This document shows, piece after piece, positions 31,157 through 35,634 of a stretch of 35,634 nucleotides of DNA; within the stretch, counting starts at the first letter, position 1, and each line of letters starts with the position of its first letter. The notes below the pieces were generated by a model that saw only the letters and a list, made by a program, of their open reading frames with translations, was not told the origin of the DNA and searched no databases. The position numbers and the translations under genes are program-made. The DNA comes from a virus, in IMG/VR virus record IMGVR_UViG_3300024999_000249, positions 1-35,634 of that record; one strand, written 5' to 3'.

Positions 31157-31284
31157 CTATTCTTTCTCACTAAATAACATAACAAATCCGCAATTATCAC
31201 ATTTATAAGCATTTAAATTAGTACATAGATTTCATTCCATTCAGTATTACCATTCAAATTTTTTACTCTTATTTTAATTTTCAT
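31157..31284 (-). pseudogene. zinc-ribbon gene broken by one-base frameshift
   Basis: ATG 31284 has AAGGAGAG and reads MKIKIRVKNLNGNTEWNEIY, then VLI and a stop at 31213. In another frame the same DNA continues CTNLNAYKCDNCGFVMLF and SEKE to a TAG at 31157. Adding one T near 31225 joins them into a 42-residue zinc-ribbon protein. Likely a one-base deletion or a sequence error. Confidence 0.5.
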
Positions 31285-31299
31285 AGTATTCTCTCCTTA

Positions 31300-31428
31300 T
31301 TAATTCAATATCTTACTACCTAAATAAATAATCTCGTTTTCTTCAATAAATTTATTCATATCATTTTCGTTTCTAAACTTTTGACAATATATTTCATCTT
31401 TATAATTAGCATAAATTAACATAATCAT
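31300..31428 (-). CDS. 42-residue hypothetical protein
   Basis: ATG 31428 behind AAAGGAG. MIMLIYANYKDEIYCQKFRN then ENDMNKFIEENEIIYLGSK. No family recognised. Confidence 0.5.
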   Translation of the reverse strand: MIMLIYANYKDEIYCQKFRNENDMNKFIEENEIIYLGSKILN

Positions 31429-31443
31429 ATTTTAATTCTCCTT

Positions 31444-31944
31444 TTAATAATAAACTATTTTTCTTCCACAGCCAGAACAATAATCTGCACTACTTGAAAC
31501 TTCTGTATTACCACATTTATTACACTGATAAAATGTTAATAAATCTCCTACTATTTTTATATATTCTACAGTAGTAGTTTCAAATTTATTTTCAATATAT
31601 TCCTTTGCCCATTCTATTGCTTCTAATACTTGTTCTTTAGTAAGATTGAATTCTTCACAAATTTCATCCATATTCAATTCTCCTGTTAGACAACCTAGTA
31701 TATTGTACACTGTAATTCTCCTACCGTCAATTCTAGGTGAACCACTACATGTATCTTTCGTTATTGCTATAGGCATAATTTTATTCTCCTTATTCATATA
31801 TTTAGTTTCAACAACATATTTTGTAATTTTTCTAACTAATTCAAAAGATTTATCTGCATATTCTTTATTTTTGCACATTAAATTTTCAGCATATCCTTTT
31901 ATTAAATATAAAATTATTTCACATTCTTCAACGTTTAAATTCAT
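31444..31944 (-). CDS. DUF433-type antitoxin-like protein with zinc ribbon
   Basis: 166 residues from ATG 31944 (AAAGGAGGG). After an N-terminal helix pair comes DTCSGSPRIDGRRITVYNIL followed by NMDEICEEFNLTKEQVLEAI, the sequence signature of DUF433 (VapB-like HTH antitoxin domain, normally about 75 residues alone). The C-terminus adds a zinc ribbon (FYQCNKCGNTE, DYCSGCGRKI). No PIN toxin or other partner is adjacent. It may be a DNA-binding regulator, or an antitoxin acting on a host toxin; the fused zinc ribbon is unusual. Confidence 0.7.
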   Translation of the reverse strand: MNLNVEECEIILYLIKGYAENLMCKNKEYADKSFELVRKITKYVVETKYMNKENKIMPIAITKDTCSGSPRIDGRRITVYNILGCLTGELNMDEICEEFNLTKEQVLEAIEWAKEYIENKFETTTVEYIKIVGDLLTFYQCNKCGNTEVSSSADYCSGCGRKIVYY

Positions 31945-32069
31945 AATTTAATTTCCCTCCTTTCAACACAAAACGAGTATTTTGTCATGTTTTTAGATTT
32001 TAGAAACCCAGTAATATCAATGATTTGTAGCATGTCTATTTTTCATTATTATTTATCTTTTATGTATTT

Positions 32070-32102
32070 TTTAGTTGTCCCACTAAATACAGGACAACTA
32101 AA
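32070..32102. terminator. hairpin after membrane protein gene
   Basis: TTTAGTTGTCC (32070-32080) and GGACAACTAAA (32092-32102), 11-bp perfect stem, 11-nt loop, 9 nt after the stop at 32112. It is the most terminator-like hairpin here, but the minus-strand 3' side is A-rich, not T-rich, so termination is uncertain. The 31945-32069 stretch holds no gene. Confidence 0.45.
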
Positions 32103-32111
32103 TAATTATTA

Positions 32112-32816
32112 TTATTTACTAATATCAATACCAATTTTTTGTTTTGCTTCAGTTAATTTTAGCACTCCATTTATTACAAATGAATCAGCCATCTTAATTT
32201 CGTCTTTATATTCTTGCATTTGACTAGGTTTTTGTTCGTCTAAAAATTTCATAGCTTTATCCATTGCTATAGATTTACTATAATATGCCGTTGATAAATC
32301 AGATTTTGCATCTTTTAATATTTTCTTTACATCATCCGGGATATTATCTGGAATTTTTAATGATGTATAAATCATTTGAGTATTTTTACATGCATTTTTA
32401 GCTTTATTTGCTGCTTCATATAAATCATATACTGTTACACCTTGACCTAATTTCCCTGCTTTATTACTAAAATCTTGTAGTGCTAAAGAAGTTGGTTTTT
32501 CTATATTAAAAAATTGCTTTTCAAAATCAAGTACAGCCTGTTTTTGCGCTTCAATAGTTTCTTCTTCTTCTTCTTTTTGTTGAGAATCTACTTGCTGTGA
32601 TTGCTCTTGTTGTTGAAGTTGTTCTACTTTTTGTTCTTGTTTTGTTACCTGTTGTTGAGTGCTGGTATCACTATTTGCTATACCTATAAAAACAAGAATC
32701 CAAAATCCATAAAACAAACTTGCTACCATTATTTTCCATTTTTTACCCGATCTAAATCCAGGTATTTTTCGTAAAAATGACCGCTTTTCCTCTTTAATCA
32801 AATTTTCATTTTCCAT
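32112..32816 (-). CDS. membrane-anchored protein with extracellular domain
   Basis: 234 residues from ATG 32816 (GGAGG). Basic N-terminal cytoplasmic tail, one membrane span (IMVASLFYGFWILVFIGIA, about 29-47), a Gln/Glu-rich linker (about 52-95) and a helical outer domain of about 130 residues (LALQDFSNKAGKLGQGVTVY, then ending LTEAKQKIGIDISK). Topology suggests a sensor, superinfection-exclusion or envelope protein; family not recognised. It has its own palindromic operator-like site upstream. Confidence 0.65.
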   Translation of the reverse strand: MENENLIKEEKRSFLRKIPGFRSGKKWKIMVASLFYGFWILVFIGIANSDTSTQQQVTKQEQKVEQLQQQEQSQQVDSQQKEEEEETIEAQKQAVLDFEKQFFNIEKPTSLALQDFSNKAGKLGQGVTVYDLYEAANKAKNACKNTQMIYTSLKIPDNIPDDVKKILKDAKSDLSTAYYSKSIAMDKAMKFLDEQKPSQMQEYKDEIKMADSFVINGVLKLTEAKQKIGIDISK

Positions 32817-32880
32817 TTTTAAACTCCTCCTTTTTTATTACTTTTTATTAACTTACTTAAATTACACCTCTTTAAATTAA

Positions 32881-32900
32881 TATAAAGTATACACTTTATA
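32881..32900. promoter_or_regulatory. operator-like palindrome
   Basis: TATAAAGT and ACTTTATA, 8-bp arms around a 4-bp centre, in the upstream region of the membrane protein gene. The dyad overlaps AT-rich -10-like boxes, so a repressor site is plausible. Confidence 0.45.
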
Positions 32901-32903
32901 CAG

Positions 32904-33113
32904 TTACAAATCAAATTTTATTGTACCACATTTCGGGCATACAAATATATCTTTGCGACTATTAATTTTATCACTTTCAAATTCTACTTTCAACCTTATA
33001 AAATCTTGATCTCCTTTGATATGAGTATTATCCGATTCATGTTCATATCTAATTTCTTCATATCCATAACCACAAATACATGACATATTATATTCCCATA
33101 CAATTTTATTCAT
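32904..33113 (-). CDS. small zinc-ribbon protein
   Basis: 69 residues from ATG 33113 (AAGGAG). MSCICGYGYEEIRY near the start and FVCPKCGTIKFDL at the end supply four Cys for one ribbon, with an acidic strand section between. Function unknown. Confidence 0.6.
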   Translation of the reverse strand: MNKIVWEYNMSCICGYGYEEIRYEHESDNTHIKGDQDFIRLKVEFESDKINSRKDIFVCPKCGTIKFDL

Positions 33114-33151
33114 AATTATTCTCCTTATAAAATATAATTAAATTATACGTT

Positions 33152-33382
33152 CTACTTAAACTTATTAAAATAATAATAATCAGGTACATCAATCCAATTT
33201 TCTGCTTCTTTCACAGCACTTCTTACTAATGATAAAAATTGTCCTCTATTAATATCTGCTTGCCCTATTTCAATCAATCTATCTCCATTTGATACTGCTC
33301 TATCAGTTGCAACATATAACGCATTAATTAATTTTTCTATGGTTTGTTTTTCAGTCATGATATATTGCTCTTCTTTATTCAT
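33152..33382 (-). CDS. small hypothetical protein
   Basis: 76 residues from ATG 33382 (AAGG, spacing 9), overlapping the end of the upstream gene by 8 nt; the open frame starts further upstream without a site. MNKEEQYIMTEKQTIEKLI then RGQFLSLVRSAVKEAENWID. Helical; no family recognised. Confidence 0.5.
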   Translation of the reverse strand: MNKEEQYIMTEKQTIEKLINALYVATDRAVSNGDRLIEIGQADINRGQFLSLVRSAVKEAENWIDVPDYYYFNKFK

Positions 33383-33710
33383 AATATTTAACCTTACATT
33401 CACAATCATTTTCCATATACCAACCACTAAAATGTTTAACTATCATTTCAATGATTTCACAAGAACATCCATAATATCCTAACGTAACAATATTTACCAA
33501 ACCATCATATTTAGTATCAGATTTATAATCATGAGAATACATAAATAAATGCATACTACGGTTTTCTTTTTTGTATTTAAAATCAATATAATGACTTTTA
33601 CTATTCTGTGTTTCTATAATTACATTGTTATCAATATTATTTTTAATGAAATTATGAATATTATATAATCCTATGTTGTCTTTTAAAATTCCTACTGTAC
33701 TTATCGCCAT
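33375..33710 (-). CDS. hypothetical protein
   Basis: 111 residues from ATG 33710 (AAGGAGG). MAISTVGILKDNIGLYNI, ENRSMHLFMYSHDYKSDTKY, then VNIVTLGYYGCSCEIIEMIV. Resembles short uncharacterised phage proteins with a GxxGxS-like turn; function unknown. Confidence 0.6.
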   Translation of the reverse strand: MAISTVGILKDNIGLYNIHNFIKNNIDNNVIIETQNSKSHYIDFKYKKENRSMHLFMYSHDYKSDTKYDGLVNIVTLGYYGCSCEIIEMIVKHFSGWYMENDCECKVKYYE

Positions 33711-33724
33711 AATATTATTCCTCC

Positions 33725-33928
33725 TTAATTTAGCATAAATTTATTTTTATTTATTGAATTATAAAAATCTAATAATGCATTTTTCTTTAATTCTAATCGC
33801 CAACCTTTACATCCTTGATATTCACAGTTACAAGGAAATATTTCATTATATTTTAAAATTTCTTCCACAGTACATCCTTCTGATTCAGCACAATATTTTA
33901 CAAATTCTTCTTTGCTCAAAATAGACAT
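33725..33928 (-). CDS. small Cys-rich protein
   Basis: 67 residues from ATG 33928 with AAAGGAG. Helical start (EEFVKYCAESEGCTVEEIL), then FPCNCEYQGCKGWRLEL, a three- or four-Cys zinc knuckle seen in many phage early genes. Function unknown. Confidence 0.65.
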   Translation of the reverse strand: MSILSKEEFVKYCAESEGCTVEEILKYNEIFPCNCEYQGCKGWRLELKKNALLDFYNSINKNKFMLN

Positions 33929-33973
33929 AATTATTCTCCTTTCATTTCAAGACAAAATATAAGATTTGTGATC

Positions 33974-34396
33974 TTAACCATACAACAATTCATTAGTTGC
34001 CTTTTTATACTTCTTTACCCTTTCATAATCCTTTTCAGTAGGATTCTCAATTCTGCTTAAATCACAATTATCTTCTAAATCTGCTAGTTTTACTATTCTC
34101 GCAATAGGATTTTGTTTACACCTTTTAATAAAATCCATATAATCTTCATTCTTTTGTCTAGTCAAACAATAAATAGCTTCTATTAACTCATTACTTAATC
34201 CGATTTCTTTTAAATTTTGATAAGTACATTCTGTATCTTCAAGAATATCATGAAGAACCGCAACTATTTTTATTTCAATAAAATTTACTTTTAACATCAC
34301 TCTAAGAGGATGAAGAATATATGGTTTTCCTGCTTTATCTACTTGACCATTATGCCATTGTGTTGCTAATATAATAGCATTTGATAATAGTTTCAT
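33974..34396 (-). CDS. SpoT/MESH1-like HD hydrolase
   Basis: 140 residues comprising a single HD domain of the RelA/SpoT hydrolase type. HNGQVDKAGKPYILHPLRVM, then AVLHDILEDT (His49-Asp50, Glu53-Asp54), LTRQKNEDYMDFIKR and VKLADLEDN (Asp106, Asn110) match the small alarmone hydrolase family, which removes the 3' pyrophosphate of (p)ppGpp. No synthetase domain is present. ATG 34396 follows GAGGTG. A phage enzyme of this kind could lower host (p)ppGpp during infection or act on another nucleotide signal. Confidence 0.8.
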   Translation of the reverse strand: MKLLSNAIILATQWHNGQVDKAGKPYILHPLRVMLKVNFIEIKIVAVLHDILEDTECTYQNLKEIGLSNELIEAIYCLTRQKNEDYMDFIKRCKQNPIARIVKLADLEDNCDLSRIENPTEKDYERVKKYKKATNELLYG

Positions 34397-34420
34397 ATTA
34401 TTTACACCTCATTTTAAACA

Positions 34421-34696
34421 TTACCATCCTAATTCTAAAATTTGCTGTTGAACTGCTTTAAATTCTTCAACATTCAAAACTGATGAATCACTTACTTTTG
34501 TACTACCATCCCTAAATTTAATTGTAGTTTGGAAAAGAATTTCTTTGCTTAATGGATAAAATTCAATAATATTTATTGTTACCATTCCAATTCTCTGCAT
34601 TTCACTATCTTTACTTTTGCTAATATATTGGATACCATTCTCTGAATTTTCACTTTGGGTATATCCTAACTTTTCAAATAATTCTTTTGCCAACAT
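34421..34696 (-). CDS. hypothetical protein
   Basis: 91 residues from ATG 34696 (GGAGG, spacing 10), overlapping the upstream stop (TAATG). AKELFEKLGYTQSENSENG, then a beta-hairpin body (MVTINIIEFYPLSKEILFQT) and a C-terminal helix (VEEFKAVQQQILELGW). Common phage hypothetical; function unknown. Confidence 0.6.
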   Translation of the reverse strand: MLAKELFEKLGYTQSENSENGIQYISKSKDSEMQRIGMVTINIIEFYPLSKEILFQTTIKFRDGSTKVSDSSVLNVEEFKAVQQQILELGW

Positions 34697-34860
34697 TATA
34701 AAACTTCCTCCTTTTTAAATTTATTACCTTCGTCATCAACTTCAAACATTAAACCACCACAGTACCAGTTATTAGATTCTACCCATTCAATAAATTTTTT
34801 ATTAAATTCATCTACAGATAATTCAGTTTCAACAATCATATCTAATTGAATGTTTTTCAT
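34696..34860 (-). CDS. small hypothetical protein
   Basis: 54 residues from ATG 34860 with AAAGGAG. KNIQLDMIVETELSVDEFNK then SNNWYCGGLMFEVDDEG. A compact strand-helix-strand pattern like small phage proteins beginning with an amphipathic strand. Its stop overlaps the next ATG. Confidence 0.6.
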   Translation of the reverse strand: MKNIQLDMIVETELSVDEFNKKFIEWVESNNWYCGGLMFEVDDEGNKFKKEEVL

Positions 34861-34886
34861 AATAATTATTCTCCTTTAAATTAATT

Positions 34887-35339
34887 TTATTTGTTTAAAA
34901 ACTCAATAAACCATTCCATAAAATCATCAGTAATTCTAATACCGTCCTCATCATATCCAACATTACTCAATGCTTCATCTGGCACTATCTTTCCATCTCC
35001 AGTATTAAACCATGCCCCTCTTATGCCAGTACCCCATTCTATCCATTCTTCAATAAAATTACAAGACAAGATAAAATTCTTATAATTTTCTTTATTTTTA
35101 ATATACTCAAAAGTGATTCTATTCTTAATTTGAATCATTGTGCTTAAAATCATTTTACCAAATTCTTTATCTAATTCATCGTCATAGGTTGTAATACCTA
35201 TAATAGCAGATGATAAAAATATACATTTCTTTTCTTGTTCAGAAAAATATGTGTCTAATGATTCATTATCAGGGTATTGCTCATTCGTGAATTCTTGCCA
35301 TTGTTCGTATAGTTTTTTGATTGCTTCTTTAGGATTCAT
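34887..35339 (-). CDS. hypothetical protein
   Basis: 150 residues from ATG 35339, overlapping the end of the upstream gene by 11 nt (GGAGG inside it). Helical N-terminal half (EAIKKLYEQWQEFTNEQYPD) and a C-terminal section NFIEEWIEWGTGIRGAWFNT with acidic GYDEDGIRITDDF. No family recognised. Confidence 0.55.
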   Translation of the reverse strand: MNPKEAIKKLYEQWQEFTNEQYPDNESLDTYFSEQEKKCIFLSSAIIGITTYDDELDKEFGKMILSTMIQIKNRITFEYIKNKENYKNFILSCNFIEEWIEWGTGIRGAWFNTGDGKIVPDEALSNVGYDEDGIRITDDFMEWFIEFLNK

Positions 35340-35634
35340 GTTTTAATCTCCTCCTACCCTCTTTAATCTTCTTCCCACTAGGATGATAACCTTTATAACT
35401 CTCAATTTCAGATTCTTTAATTAAACCAGCCTCAAATAATGCCTTATTCCAACTACCAAATTTATTAACATATGTTTTTACACATGGACACATAGTATCA
35501 GAATTTGAAGGAATTCTACCTAACTCTTTAGATTTATTGATTAATGCTTCTATCATTTTTTCTTTGCTATATATTTCTCCACTATTTCGTTTATTCTTTA
35601 AATGACCATAACGATTATTTAATTCTAATCCTGC
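35329..35634 (-). CDS. homing-endonuclease-associated repeat protein, 5' end beyond window
   Basis: The frame is open through the right edge, so the start is outside. It holds the end of one repeat (AGLELNNRYGHLKNKRNSG) and a full second repeat: YSKEKMIEALINKSKELGRI, PSNSD, then KTYVNKFGSWNKALFEAGLI. FGSWNKALxxAGL is the signature of the homing endonuclease-associated repeat, a DNA-binding module usually linked to HNH nucleases. The C-terminus is basic (KKIKEGRRRLKH). Whether a nuclease domain lies upstream cannot be seen. Confidence 0.75.
   Translation of the reverse strand, partial: AGLELNNRYGHLKNKRNSGEIYSKEKMIEALINKSKELGRIPSNSDTMCPCVKTYVNKFGSWNKALFEAGLIKESEIESYKGYHPSGKKIKEGRRRLKHES

Overview
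The window is very AT-rich, and essentially every gene lies on the minus strand, so transcription runs from high to low coordinates. Genes are short, tightly packed and often overlapping, and most have strong AAAGGAG/GGAGG ribosome binding sites. The set of replication proteins, orphan methyltransferases, homing endonucleases of several families and dozens of tiny Cys-rich hypotheticals fits a large phage (or phage-like plasmid/prophage) of a low-GC Firmicute, probably a clostridial host. The host is inferred from base composition and ribosome binding sites only. No structural, lysis or integrase gene and no tRNA was recognised. TGA is a normal stop, so the genetic code is standard.

Layout, left to right (3' to 5' for the genes). 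1-763: start of a LAGLIDADG homing endonuclease that runs off the left edge. 783-7599: replication/recombination operon with a RecB/Cas4-like nuclease, a DnaG-type primase, a DnaB-type helicase, a small helicase-associated protein, a RecA/Sak4-like ATPase, a single-strand DNA-binding protein with an acidic tail and a small acidic protein, all behind a strong promoter at 7673-7702. 7749-10912: the most unusual block. It holds an ATP-dependent DNA ligase, a TARG1/DarG-like macrodomain ADP-ribosyl hydrolase, a WGR domain and a PARP regulatory plus catalytic domain with an intact H-Y-E triad. WGR and PARP are in the same reading frame, separated by one TGA, so they look like one WGR-PARP protein interrupted by a single stop. 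The block has its own promoter at 10959-10988 of the same type. It resembles a compact eukaryote-style set for DNA-break ADP-ribosylation, its reversal and ligation.

10969-18846: small Zn-binding proteins, a nucleotidyltransferase, two beta-type DNA methyltransferases (one split in two by a frameshift) and a pair of conserved phage hypotheticals behind a promoter flanked by an inverted repeat. 18871-24752: small hypotheticals interrupted by two HNH-type homing endonucleases, each just downstream of an inverted repeat, and a 117-nt three-way-junction RNA candidate upstream of a 48-residue membrane protein. 24778-35634: a long array of small early-type genes. Recognisable ones are a DUF433-type antitoxin-like protein, a lipoprotein, a membrane-anchored protein, a SpoT/MESH1-like HD hydrolase and, at the right edge, a protein with homing-endonuclease-associated repeats.

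Three themes cut across the window. First, several genes have a good ribosome binding site followed not by ATG/GTG/TTG but by ATA or ATT. Second, the promoters at 7673, 10959, 14362 and 18580 share sequence in the -35/-10 spacer as well as in the core hexamers. Third, at least three reading frames are broken by apparent small deletions and one by a stop, which may be biology (recoding, decay) or sequence error. Every interpretation of the split genes should be read with that caveat.
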